This document shows, in pieces, positions 28,000-36,832 of a stretch of 64,000 bases of DNA. Source of the DNA: Planctomycetaceae bacterium (lineage in GTDB: Bacteria; Planctomycetota; Planctomycetia; Planctomycetales; Planctomycetaceae). Position 1 is the first letter of the stretch, and the number at the start of each line of letters is the position of its first letter. Made by a program: the position numbers and the translations under genes. The notes beneath the pieces were generated by a model that was not told the origin of the DNA, made no database searches, and saw only the letters and a list, made by a program, of their open reading frames with translations. The stretch lies in the NCBI GenBank assembly GCA_024742875.1, contig JANSXP010000001.1, positions 496,001 to 560,000 on the forward strand, given 5' to 3'.

Positions 28000-29615
28000 A
28001 CCTGAAACACTCCCGTATGGAAGTGGGCTTCGGGTGGCTGGCGGGTGGCCAGCGCCAGCGTTTCGATGAGCACGTCGCGTGTCGTTTCCGGCGCAATGAT
28101 GCAGTCGATCCAGCCGCGAGCCGCGCCGTAGCGAATGTCTGTTTGACGTTCGTAAGCGGCCGTGGTTCGCTGCTGCAGGTCTTCCAGCTGGTGGTCTGTG
28201 AGCGGCTCACCACCGCGTTCGGCCTGACGTTTTTCGAGTGCGACCAGTGTGTTAGCCGCCTGAGCGCCCCCCATGACCGCGTAGCGTGCTCCCGGCCAGG
28301 CAAATACAAAGTGAGGATCAAACGCTTTACCGCACAGGGCGTAGTGCCCGGCCCCAAAAGAACCACCAAGGATGATGGTGATGCGGGGGACCGTGGAGTT
28401 GGCAATGGCGCTGACCATTTTGGCACCACTGCGAATGATGCCCGACTGCTCGGCCGCGCGACCGACCATAAATCCTGTCACATCCTGCAGGAAGACGAGC
28501 GGTGTCTGTGTCTGGTTGCAGTCCATCACAAAGCGGGCCGCCTTGTCGGCTGCCTCAGCATAGATCACACCACCCACCTGAATGCCGGCTTCGGTGCGAA
28601 TGTTCTGTCGCTGGCTGCCAATGATGCCCACTGTGCGCCCGCCGATGCGCGCATAGCACGTGACCAGCGTCTGACCGTAGTATTGCTTGTATTCGTTCAG
28701 TGAGTCCGCATCAACAATCGATTGCAGCACGTCCCGCAGATCGTAGGCCCTGCGGCCATCAGGACTGACGAGTGAATACAGCGCGTCCGCATCCACCATG
28801 GGGCCGTGGCTGCCCGCCTCCGGTCGTTCCTCATAGCGCTCGGGATCGAGACCTGCCACCAGTGAACGCGTCTTCGCCAGGCACGATTCGTCGTTCGGTT
28901 CGTAGAAATCCACCGTCCCGCTGACCTGCGCGTGCATCATCGCACCGCCCAGTTCTTCGTCGCTGACCACCTGCCCAATGGCGGCTTTCACCAAAGACGG
29001 GCCCGCCAGATACAGCGCGCTGCCTTCGGTCATCAGAATCTTGTCGCACAGCACGGGCAGGTAAGCGCCTCCTGCCACGCAGTTACCCATGATGGCGGCA
29101 AACTGCGGCAGACCGGCGGCGGACAGCACGGCGTTGTTACGAAAGATACGTCCAAAGTCGTCCTCGTCCGGGAAGACCTCATCCTGCATCGGCAGAAATA
29201 CGCCTGCCGAATCCACCAGATAGATGATTGGAAGAGCACAGCGGAACGCGATTCGCTGCGCGCGGAGCACTTTCTTGATCGTCTGCGGAAAGAAGGCACC
29301 AGCTTTCACGGTGGCGTCGTTGGCGATGATCATGCAGGGCCGATTGTGGATGGAGCCGATGCCCGTAATGACGCCGGCGGCAGGAACTGCTCCCCAGCGG
29401 TCATACATACCGTGTGCGGCCCACAGATTCAGCTCCAGTAGTTCGGCGCCTTTATCGAGCAACCGTTCGATGCGATCCCGCGCTGTAAGTCGGCCCAGCT
29501 TTTGCTGCCGCGCGCGTCCTTTCTCGCCGGTGCCCGTACGGATCACGCGTTCTTCGGCCAGAAGCTGCGACGTCACAGACTTCAGGCTGCCTGCCGTTTG
29601 GGTGGATTCAGTCAT
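27996..29615 (-). CDS. Acyl-CoA carboxylase beta subunit (carboxyltransferase)
   Basis: The 539-residue product starts at ATG 29615 with GAGGAGT upstream. It contains two crotonase-like carboxyltransferase halves: IIYLVDSAGVFLPMQDEVFPD and AAIMGNCVAGGAYLP in the first, and the FLQDVTGFMVG and GGSFGAGHYALCGKAF segments in the second. The layout matches methylcrotonyl-CoA and geranyl-CoA carboxylase beta subunits more than propionyl-CoA ones. The biotin carboxylase/carrier alpha subunit is absent from the cluster and must come from elsewhere. It probably carboxylates a branched enoyl-CoA such as 3-methylcrotonyl-CoA. Confidence 0.92.
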   Translation of the reverse strand: MTESTQTAGSLKSVTSQLLAEERVIRTGTGEKGRARQQKLGRLTARDRIERLLDKGAELLELNLWAAHGMYDRWGAVPAAGVITGIGSIHNRPCMIIANDATVKAGAFFPQTIKKVLRAQRIAFRCALPIIYLVDSAGVFLPMQDEVFPDEDDFGRIFRNNAVLSAAGLPQFAAIMGNCVAGGAYLPVLCDKILMTEGSALYLAGPSLVKAAIGQVVSDEELGGAMMHAQVSGTVDFYEPNDESCLAKTRSLVAGLDPERYEERPEAGSHGPMVDADALYSLVSPDGRRAYDLRDVLQSIVDADSLNEYKQYYGQTLVTCYARIGGRTVGIIGSQRQNIRTEAGIQVGGVIYAEAADKAARFVMDCNQTQTPLVFLQDVTGFMVGRAAEQSGIIRSGAKMVSAIANSTVPRITIILGGSFGAGHYALCGKAFDPHFVFAWPGARYAVMGGAQAANTLVALEKRQAERGGEPLTDHQLEDLQQRTTAAYERQTDIRYGAARGWIDCIIAPETTRDVLIETLALATRQPPEAHFHTGVFQV

Positions 29616-29652
29616 GATGGGACTCCTCAAAGAGCGATCGGCCAGTCGTGAT

Positions 29653-31011
29653 TCAGACGGTTTCCGTCAGACGGAATTCGGCCGCGCGTTTGCGAATCGC
29701 ATTCAAAAACTCGGCGGCACCCACACCGTTGACCAGACGATGATCAAAGCTCATTGTCAGAGACACCATCTTGCGAAACTCGAAACCTCGATCGAGTGGA
29801 ACCGGCTCATCACGCACCGCGCCCACAGCCAGTGTGGCCACCGCCGGCGTGACGACGACCGGAATACCAACCCGCATCCCCACACGACCGATGTTCGACA
29901 GGCTGACAGTGGTGGTGGCGTCAATTTGATCAATGCCGTTGCGGGCATCAGAGATGCGGTCGACCATTTCGTCAAAGAAGGCCGCACGGTTCAGGGTGTC
30001 GGCGTGGCGGATGACGGCCGTGTTGAGCAGGTCATCTTCCAGTGAGACGGCGATGCCCAGGTTGACGTGTTTGTAGGTTCTCAGCGTGTTGCCATCGGGC
30101 GTCAGCGAGCTGCGAAACTGCGGGAAATCGGCCAGCGTGCGGGCCACGCACCAGGACAGCATGGCGAATCCGGTTGGTCCTCCGGATTCCCGCGTTTGCT
30201 GTCGCGCCTCGTGGATGGCCGTCCAGTCCACATCCGTTTCCAGTGTGGCCGGCAGCACCAGTTGGGCGCCCCGCGCCATGCGAAAGTTGAGCGTTCTTTC
30301 CTGCGAATTCAGCGGCCGCTCGCTGTATTCTTCTTTGGCGACCGTCGCCCCGTGGGTTGCGTTCCGATTTGTTGACTCGGTCAGGATGACACTGGTCGGC
30401 GTTTGCTGTTTGGCCAGAAATGCGTCTACATCTTCCGGCGACAGACGCTTGCCGGTGGCAGGGATTTCCGTGGCCAGATGGGCGATGCCTTTTTCTCGCA
30501 GCAGCCGCCTGACCCGCGGAGGGATGGGGATGCCGTTGGCCGCTGTGTGGGCTGGCGAAAACGGAATGGACAGCGGTGCGGCCGCGGGGCGTGGCGGGAC
30601 AGCGACAGCCACAGGGGCACCACCGGCCAGCGCAGGCTCTGTGGAGACGACAGCAGGCGCCGATGGCGGGGCAGCCGCTTCCGCGACAGCCGATTCTTCC
30701 CGCGCTGATTCCAGCGGAGCGGACGCCACAGCTGGTGATCCGTGACCATCTCCCATTTCCGGCGTCCCGTCTGCGACTTCCATCGTGGCGATGTCAGCCC
30801 CAATGGGCAGCACCGAGTCCACTTCGGCCACCCAGGCGATGAGCGTTCCGTCATAGGGCGATTCGATTTCCGTGATCGCCTTGTCGGTTTCGATCTCGTA
30901 AATCGGCTCGTCTTTCCTGATGACGTCGCCAGGCTGCTTCAGAAATTCCACCAGGCGGGCTTCCTGCAGCCCTTCCCCCAGTTGTGGGATCTTGACGGAT
31001 ACCTGTTCCAT
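29653..31011 (-). CDS. 2-oxoacid dehydrogenase E2 (dihydrolipoyl acyltransferase)
   Basis: 452 residues in the standard order: lipoyl domain (1-78, lipoyl Lys44 in ETDKAITE), an Ala/Pro-rich linker, the E1/E3-binding domain (about 165-205), another linker, and the catalytic acyltransferase domain. The catalytic motif is H424-R-L-V-N428-G, with Asn where HxxxDG normally has Asp. It transfers acyl groups from E1 to CoA. The next gene upstream encodes a fused E1, so together they make most of a branched-chain 2-oxoacid or pyruvate-type complex; E3 is not in the window. Confidence 0.93.
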   Translation of the reverse strand: MEQVSVKIPQLGEGLQEARLVEFLKQPGDVIRKDEPIYEIETDKAITEIESPYDGTLIAWVAEVDSVLPIGADIATMEVADGTPEMGDGHGSPAVASAPLESAREESAVAEAAAPPSAPAVVSTEPALAGGAPVAVAVPPRPAAAPLSIPFSPAHTAANGIPIPPRVRRLLREKGIAHLATEIPATGKRLSPEDVDAFLAKQQTPTSVILTESTNRNATHGATVAKEEYSERPLNSQERTLNFRMARGAQLVLPATLETDVDWTAIHEARQQTRESGGPTGFAMLSWCVARTLADFPQFRSSLTPDGNTLRTYKHVNLGIAVSLEDDLLNTAVIRHADTLNRAAFFDEMVDRISDARNGIDQIDATTTVSLSNIGRVGMRVGIPVVVTPAVATLAVGAVRDEPVPLDRGFEFRKMVSLTMSFDHRLVNGVGAAEFLNAIRKRAAEFRLTETV

Positions 31012-31072
31012 CGTTTCGCCTTTCCGACTCTGACTGTGATCGTGTGACCCGGGTGACTCGACTTCTCGCTGT

Positions 31073-33070
31073 CTAGTTGTCCATCACGGAACGAATGGCG
31101 GCCGTCACATCATCGACAGACGGCAGCGCGGCGTATTCGTAGACGGGGTTGTAGCCGATGTGCACATCCGGTCTTGAAACCAGTCGGGGCGCACTAAGCA
31201 GGCTGTAGAAGCTGTCGTCACGGGACGTCAGTTCGGAAATGAACATCTGGCCCGCGCTGCAGGACTCCGCATCTTCCTGCACGACCACCAGCCGTCCGGT
31301 TTTGGCCAGCGAAGCCGTCACGGTGTCGCGGTCCCACGGCTGCAGTGAACGCAGGTCGATGACTTCCACCGAAACCTCACCGGACAGATCGGCGGCCACC
31401 TGCATTGACAGTTCCACGCAGTTGGCCCACGTGACCAGCGTGACATCACTGCCCGACTGTCGAATGCGCGCTTTGCCAAATGGTACTGGTGGGATGTTGC
31501 GGTCCACGTGCACCTGCTGACGGATCAGGTGCTTGGGGAGCAGCACAATGGTCGGGTCGTCGGCCGCCATGGCCGTCCACATTAGCCCTGCTGCGTCTTC
31601 CGGCGTGGACGGAATTACAACACGCAGTCCTGGAGTGTGCATGAACCAGGCTTCATTGGACTGACTGTGCCACAGCGATCCGCCCGGCAGATAGGCGCCG
31701 TAGGGTGCGTAGAAAACGACTGGGCACGTCCAGTCGCCGTTGCTGCGCCAACGCAGGGTGGCCAGGTTCTGCGAAATCTGATTCCATGCCGGGCCCACAA
31801 AATCCACGAACTGCAGTTCGAATACAGGTCGCATGCCGACGCTTGCCATGCCACACGCCACGCCGGCGATGGTGGCTTCAGCCAGTGGAGAATTGAACAC
31901 GCGATTGGGGAACTGCGTGCTCAGGCCCTCGGTCAGCTTGAAGACACCGCCTTTGGGATCTTCGATGTCTTCGCCAAACATGACGCGGAAGGAGTCTTCT
32001 GCCAGTCCGGCTTTCAGCGTCCTGTTGACGGCGTCCACCATACGCATGGTCTGGCCACCGATGAGAGGGGGCGCTGTGGTTCGTGGTTCTTCGCCCAGCA
32101 GTTCGTGGCGCAGCTGGGTGGCGTGTGGATCAGCTGCGGATTCCGCCTGTTCGTAGTCCCAGTCCACGCTGGCAGCAATTTCGACTTTGGCCGCTTCCCA
32201 CTGTTCGTTCGTCAACTGGCCTTCGCTGATCAGTTCTGCGGCCAGCAGCGTGATCGGATCACGATCCTGCATTTCACTGATTTCTTCTGTCGAACGATAG
32301 GAGCGGTGATCGTCGCTGCTGGTGTGACTGCACAGGCGATCGATTTCGCACACCAGAACAGAGGGGCCGCCGCCTGATCGTGCTCGGGCGATCGCCGCAC
32401 GGCCGGCGGCTTCCACATCCGCCACTCGGCGGCCGTTCACGTGCTGAATGCCAATGGCATCCGCAAACACGCCCAGCTTGAAAGGATTGAAGGCGTCCGT
32501 GCAGGTGCTGATGCCATAGCGGTTGTCTTCGACCACAAAGATGACGGGCAACTGTCGCTCGACAGCAAACGCGATGGCCTCATAAAACTCGCCCTGCCGC
32601 GAGGCGGCATCGCCGATGGTGGCAATGACCACGCTCGACTCGTTTTGCAACTGCTGTGACCACGCCACGCCGCAGGCCGGCAGCAGATTGGCGCCCGTTG
32701 GTGTGGGCACACTCCAGATGTTTTTCTCGTAGCTGGAGTAATGGCCGGGCATCTGGCGCCCGCCGCTGCTGCTGCCCGCCTTGGCAAAGTAAGCCAGGGC
32801 CAGATCGTAGCTGGTCAGCCCGCGTGCGAGCACCATCGCGCGATCGCGATAATAGGGGAACAGATAGTCGTTATCGCGCAGCAGGACACCGAGAACTCCC
32901 AGTGCCTCGTGCCCCATGCCGGACACCTGAAACCAGCCTTTGCTTTGCCGCAACAGCATCCCTTCGCGTCGATCCCCATGACGGCTGGCGTACATCAACT
33001 TCAGGAACTCGAGGCGATCGATGAGTTCCGTTCCCTCTGCGACTGGCAGTTCGTGATGGGTGCTCGACAT
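31073..33070 (-). CDS. 2-oxoacid dehydrogenase E1, alpha and beta fused (2-oxoisovalerate dehydrogenase-like)
   Basis: The 665-residue protein joins an E1-alpha part (about 1-330), with the ThDP segment IGDAASRQGEFYEAIAFA and VVEDNRYGIST, to an E1-beta part (about 345-665) with FGEDIEDPKGGVF, FELQFVDFVGPAWNQ and PYGAYLPGG. GDA replaces the usual GDG of the ThDP motif. Fused E1 proteins of this size are common for branched-chain 2-oxoacid dehydrogenases. ATG 33070 is preferred because GGAG lies a few bases upstream. It is the first gene of the minus-strand cluster and is divergent from an Lrp-type regulator. Confidence 0.92.
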   Translation of the reverse strand: MSSTHHELPVAEGTELIDRLEFLKLMYASRHGDRREGMLLRQSKGWFQVSGMGHEALGVLGVLLRDNDYLFPYYRDRAMVLARGLTSYDLALAYFAKAGSSSGGRQMPGHYSSYEKNIWSVPTPTGANLLPACGVAWSQQLQNESSVVIATIGDAASRQGEFYEAIAFAVERQLPVIFVVEDNRYGISTCTDAFNPFKLGVFADAIGIQHVNGRRVADVEAAGRAAIARARSGGGPSVLVCEIDRLCSHTSSDDHRSYRSTEEISEMQDRDPITLLAAELISEGQLTNEQWEAAKVEIAASVDWDYEQAESAADPHATQLRHELLGEEPRTTAPPLIGGQTMRMVDAVNRTLKAGLAEDSFRVMFGEDIEDPKGGVFKLTEGLSTQFPNRVFNSPLAEATIAGVACGMASVGMRPVFELQFVDFVGPAWNQISQNLATLRWRSNGDWTCPVVFYAPYGAYLPGGSLWHSQSNEAWFMHTPGLRVVIPSTPEDAAGLMWTAMAADDPTIVLLPKHLIRQQVHVDRNIPPVPFGKARIRQSGSDVTLVTWANCVELSMQVAADLSGEVSVEVIDLRSLQPWDRDTVTASLAKTGRLVVVQEDAESCSAGQMFISELTSRDDSFYSLLSAPRLVSRPDVHIGYNPVYEYAALPSVDDVTAAIRSVMDN

Positions 33071-33199
33071 GACAGGCTCCATGGCGTGGGATCGAATTGT
33101 GAAAGGCGGTGGTGTCTACATCTGCGGTTTCAACGGCACAGTGGTGGGTGAGGAACGGCCGTTGCGATTCTTTCTATGGGGATTAAGTCTGCGACGAAC

Positions 33200-33221
33200 T
33201 GGCAATTCTGGCCGATTGCCA
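33200..33221. promoter_or_regulatory. Inverted repeat, candidate Lrp-type operator
   Basis: TGGCAAT (33200-33206) and ATTGCCA (33215-33221) form a perfect 7-bp inverted repeat with an 8-base spacer. It lies between the divergent E1 gene (start 33070) and the Lrp-type regulator (start 33344). An AT-rich stretch at 33236-33300 next to it probably holds the regulator's promoter. The site is well placed for autoregulation and for control of the catabolic cluster. Confidence 0.45.
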
Positions 33222-33343
33222 ATTGGCGTCTCTTCGAAAATTGTATAAGTTTATTCGTCTTTGTTCTATGTGTATGTCGACAATCTGTTTTATATTCTTT
33301 ATTGGGTGTGTGAGCCGAATATTGTTCAAATCTGGAGGCTGGC

Positions 33344-33811
33344 GTGAAGCTGGACCGAATCGACTTCGAAATCCTGAGCATGCTGCAGAATGATGCGCGA
33401 ATTTCGAACAAAGAACTGGCCCAGGCCAATGGCATCTCGCCGTCGACCTGCCTGGAACGTGTGCGACGACTGAAAAACGCGGGTGTGATTCAGGGCTATC
33501 ATGCGACCGTCCGGGCACAGGCGCTGGGTATCGCCGTGCAGGCCATGATTTCGATTCGCCTGCGGCAGCATGCCTCCATCGATTTTGAAGCGCTGATGCG
33601 GGAAATGTCAGAAACGCGCGAAGTGGTCAACTGCTACCTGCTGTCCGGTGGCAATGACTTCCTGGTGCATGTTGCCGTGCGAGATGTCGAACATCTGCGG
33701 ACTCTTGTTGTCGACCGTTTCACCGCGCGGCACGAAGTGGCCCACATTGAAACGGCACTGATCTTTGAATACGTGAAGGGTTCTGTGCTGCCCAACTATG
33801 TGGAATCGTAA
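33344..33811 (+). CDS. Lrp/AsnC-family transcriptional regulator
   Basis: The 155-residue product starts at GTG 33344 with TGGAGG six bases upstream. Residues 1-60 form the AsnC-type helix-turn-helix (LDRIDFEILSMLQ, then ISPSTCLERVRRL), and about 65-150 form the RAM ligand domain (VVNCYLLSGGNDFLVHVAV). Lrp-like proteins sense amino acids and work as octamers or dimers. Placed divergent from a branched-chain 2-oxoacid dehydrogenase cluster and ahead of beta-oxidation genes, it most likely controls both sides in response to an amino acid, such as a branched-chain one. Confidence 0.93.
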   Translation: MKLDRIDFEILSMLQNDARISNKELAQANGISPSTCLERVRRLKNAGVIQGYHATVRAQALGIAVQAMISIRLRQHASIDFEALMREMSETREVVNCYLLSGGNDFLVHVAVRDVEHLRTLVVDRFTARHEVAHIETALIFEYVKGSVLPNYVES

Positions 33812-33914
33812 ATCCTAAAAGTCGCAGGTTGGGACGATCAAAGCTCGTCGTCAGTATGGACGGCGGGAAGACTCCCGGACGGCGACGGACCTTATCCCCA
33901 GCGGGAGCCTGTTG

Positions 33915-35096
33915 ATGAATGACGCAGTGATTTGTTCGGCCGTTCGCACGCCCATTGGCAGCTTTCAGGGATCGTTGTCCTCCGTTTCCGCCGTCGACCT
34001 TGGCGCGATCGCCATTCGCAGTGCGGTGGAGCGAGCCCACGTCATGCCGGCTGATGTCAACGAGACGATCATGGGAATGGTGCTGTCGGCGGGAGTCGGC
34101 CAGGCACCGGCGCGACAGGCGTCCATCGGCGCCGGTGTGCCGGAGTCGGTCCCCTGCACAACAGTGAACAAGGTGTGTGGCTCCGGGCTGAAGTCGGTCA
34201 TGCTGGCGCAGCACTGCATCACGGTTGGCGACTGCCAGATGGTGGTCGCCGGTGGAATGGAAAACATGAGTCAGGCGCCCTATCTGCTTCCGCAGGCTCG
34301 TGGCGGTTACCGTATGGGGCCAGGTGAGGTAGTCGATGCGATGATCCACGATGGCCTGTGGGACCCCTTTGGCAAATCCGGCATGGGTGCCTACGGCGAT
34401 TTGTGCGCGCAGGAGAGGGGATTCTCACGCGAATCGCAGGATGCATACGCGATTCGCAGTTACGAACGCGCTCGTGCTGCGCAGGTGGACGGGGCTTTTG
34501 AGGCGGAAATCGCTGCAGTGGACGTGGTGACTCGCAAAGCGACAAACACAATTGCGGCCGACGAAGAACCGTCGCGCTTTTTGCCGGAAAAGATACCGCA
34601 GCTGCGTCCAGCGTTTTCTGCAGAGGGCACAGTGACGGCGGCCAATGCCTCCAAGATCTCGGATGGTGCGGCGGCCGTTGTGGTGATGGATCAGAAGGCT
34701 GCCGCAGAGCGCCAGTCGCCCGTGCTGGCCCGGATCATCTCGAGCGCTTCGTTTGCCCATCAGCCACAGTGGTTTACGACGGCCCCCGCTTTTGCCATCC
34801 GTCGTGTGCTGGACAGGGCGGGCCTGTCCGTTGAGCAGATTGACCTGTTTGAAATCAACGAAGCGTTCGCTGTCGTGGCGATGGCCGCCATTTCCGAGCT
34901 GAGTCTGAACGCGGATCGTGTGAACGTGAATGGCGGCGCCATTAGTCTGGGGCATCCGATCGGCTGTTCGGGAACGCGCGTGCTGGTGACGCTTATTCAT
35001 GCGCTTCGACGACAGAACAAACGTTACGGCTGTGCGTCACTGTGTATCGGCGGGGGAGAAGCGGTGGCCATGATTGTGGAGAATCCGGAAGTCTGA
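33915..35096 (+). CDS. Thiolase (acetyl-CoA acetyltransferase)
   Basis: 393 residues from ATG 33915 with GGGAG seven bases upstream. The acyl-accepting Cys88 lies in NKVCGSGLKS, the NEAFA motif is near residue 316, and GHPIGCSG near the C-terminus carries the second active Cys. This is the biosynthetic/degradative thiolase II family that interconverts acetoacetyl-CoA and two acetyl-CoA, or cleaves 3-oxoacyl-CoA. It heads a group with 3-hydroxyacyl-CoA dehydrogenase and enoyl-CoA hydratase, and could also take acetoacetyl-CoA from the tyrosine pathway nearby. Confidence 0.94.
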   Translation: MNDAVICSAVRTPIGSFQGSLSSVSAVDLGAIAIRSAVERAHVMPADVNETIMGMVLSAGVGQAPARQASIGAGVPESVPCTTVNKVCGSGLKSVMLAQHCITVGDCQMVVAGGMENMSQAPYLLPQARGGYRMGPGEVVDAMIHDGLWDPFGKSGMGAYGDLCAQERGFSRESQDAYAIRSYERARAAQVDGAFEAEIAAVDVVTRKATNTIAADEEPSRFLPEKIPQLRPAFSAEGTVTAANASKISDGAAAVVVMDQKAAAERQSPVLARIISSASFAHQPQWFTTAPAFAIRRVLDRAGLSVEQIDLFEINEAFAVVAMAAISELSLNADRVNVNGGAISLGHPIGCSGTRVLVTLIHALRRQNKRYGCASLCIGGGEAVAMIVENPEV

Positions 35097-35112
35097 GGCA
35101 GCGGGAACCGGC

Positions 35113-35946
35113 ATGAGAGTCGCACTGGAGCAACGCGTCGAAGACCACTACCGGCAGGCAGGCCTGCTGCAGTCGGTGCTGGATCACGCCGCGCAGCGTG
35201 CCTCAGAGGAAGGTCTGCCCCAACAGCCACTGACTGCGGATGCGCTGGCTGTTGCTGACGAATTTCATACCGGGGGAGCGCAGGCGACCGACGAATTGCT
35301 GGACCGACTTTCCCTGTCTGCTGCTTCCCGAGTGCTGGATGCGGGATGTGGGATTGGCGGCACCGCGCGACGTGTGGCACAGCGGTTCGACTGTCAGGTG
35401 ACGGGCATCGACCTGACAGCGGACTACATTCGCGTGGCCACACAGCTGACGGAGAAACAGAATCTGCTGTCACAGTGCTCTTTTCAAACGGGCAGTGTGC
35501 TCGATCTGCCGTTTACGGCAGCGTCTTTTGATGTGTGTCTGTCGCTGCATGTGGCCATGAATATCCGCCAACGCGCGGCCTTTTATGACCAAATCAACCG
35601 TGTTCTGGCGGCCGACGGAGTCTTCGCCAGCTACGACATTGTGTGTTCGGGGGCCACCGGCGAATTGCGTTTCCCGCTGCCGTGGAGTGCATCGTCTGAC
35701 ACCAGTTTTCTGTCGACCGTTGAACAGACCGAACGCCTGCTTGGGGAAGCGGGTTTTGAAATGGTCCTGTCTGTCGGCCGGTCGTTCTCCGCGCCACCAG
35801 CGCCGACGGCAGCCGGCAGTGATACGCCAAAGTCGGCCAATGTGCTGCTGGGGGACCAGGCAGCAGAGAAAGTGGCCAACCATCGGCTGGCACTGCAGTC
35901 GGGTCTTATCGCCGCACATACGTTTGTGGCTCGTAAAGTGGTTTGA
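35113..35946 (+). CDS. SAM-dependent methyltransferase (class I)
   Basis: The 277-residue product has the Rossmann motif I VLDAGCGIGGTARRVA near residue 79, the acidic motif II at VTGIDLT, and DVCLSLHVAMNI as a motif IV-like segment. It resembles the small-molecule UbiE/sterol/tocopherol-type methyltransferases. It starts 16 bases after the thiolase stop and is followed 29 bases later by the 3-hydroxyacyl-CoA dehydrogenase, so it is in the same transcript although no methylation step belongs to beta-oxidation. The substrate is unknown. Confidence 0.85.
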   Translation: MRVALEQRVEDHYRQAGLLQSVLDHAAQRASEEGLPQQPLTADALAVADEFHTGGAQATDELLDRLSLSAASRVLDAGCGIGGTARRVAQRFDCQVTGIDLTADYIRVATQLTEKQNLLSQCSFQTGSVLDLPFTAASFDVCLSLHVAMNIRQRAAFYDQINRVLAADGVFASYDIVCSGATGELRFPLPWSASSDTSFLSTVEQTERLLGEAGFEMVLSVGRSFSAPPAPTAAGSDTPKSANVLLGDQAAEKVANHRLALQSGLIAAHTFVARKVV

Positions 35947-35975
35947 GCAATTCGCGATTGATCAGGAGTGGTTCT

Positions 35976-36830
35976 ATGAGCGAGCAGCGTCTGGGAGTGA
36001 TTGGGGCCGGTCAGATGGGGGCCGGAATTGCTCAGGTGGCCGCACAGGCCGGATTGTCTGTCAGCGTGACGGATGTGAATGACGAACGACTCAGCAGTGG
36101 TCGGACGGCGATTGCCGGGTCTCTGGCCCGGCTGGTGAAAAAGCAGCAGCTGACGGCCGAGCAGGCGGATGAAGTGCAGTCACGTCTGACGTGGAGCACG
36201 CAAACTGATGCCCATCAGGACTGCCCTTTTATTGTGGAAGCGGTGCCCGAAAACGAAGAGCTCAAGGCCGGCATCCTGACGGCCGTGGAACGTGTGTGTG
36301 GTGCCCACACGATTCTTGCCAGCAACACGTCGTCCATTTCCATCACCCGTTTGGCCGCGCATCTGCAGCGGCCCGAGCAGTTCATTGGCATGCATTTCAT
36401 GAATCCGGTGCCCGTGATGGAACTGGTGGAGGTCATACGCGGCGCGGCGACCTCCGATGAGGTCTGTGAGACCACACTGAAGCTGGCACGGCAACTGGGC
36501 AAGCAAACGACGGTTGCCAGCGATTATCCCGGCTTCCTGTCAAATCGCATTCTGATGCCCATGATCAATGAGGCGTTCTTTACCCTGATGGAGGGGGTCG
36601 GCACGGCTGAGGATATCGATCGCACGATGACTCTCGGCATGCGGCATCCACTGGGACCGCTTGCTCTGGCCGATCTGATCGGCCTGGAGACCTGCCTGTC
36701 CATCATGGAAATCCTTCACACTCAGCTGGGTGATTCCAAATATCGTCCCTGTCCACTGCTGCGTCGCTACGTGGCGGCCGGCTGGCTGGGCAGAAAATCG
36801 GGACGCGGTGTCTTCACATACGGAGAGTAG
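35976..36830 (+). CDS. 3-hydroxyacyl-CoA (3-hydroxybutyryl-CoA) dehydrogenase
   Basis: 284 residues from ATG 35976 with CAGGAG about seven bases upstream. The N-terminus has the NAD-binding GxGxxG at 10-15 (VIGAGQMGAGI), the catalytic His lies in FIGMHFMNPVPVMELVEV, and the C-terminal helical domain contains MRHPLGPLALADLIGLETCL. This is the short PaaH/Hbd type, which oxidises 3-hydroxyacyl-CoA with NAD. Together with the thiolase and the hydratase that follows by two bases, it makes a full short-chain beta-oxidation set. Confidence 0.94.
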   Translation: MSEQRLGVIGAGQMGAGIAQVAAQAGLSVSVTDVNDERLSSGRTAIAGSLARLVKKQQLTAEQADEVQSRLTWSTQTDAHQDCPFIVEAVPENEELKAGILTAVERVCGAHTILASNTSSISITRLAAHLQRPEQFIGMHFMNPVPVMELVEVIRGAATSDEVCETTLKLARQLGKQTTVASDYPGFLSNRILMPMINEAFFTLMEGVGTAEDIDRTMTLGMRHPLGPLALADLIGLETCLSIMEILHTQLGDSKYRPCPLLRRYVAAGWLGRKSGRGVFTYGE

Positions 36831-36832
36831 CC

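Noticed and set aside
33236-33300. Exact -35/-10 assignment for the Lrp-type regulator
   Set aside because: Several TATA-like hexamers exist (33244 and 33291), but none has a convincing -35 at 16-18 bases, so only the AT-rich region is noted.
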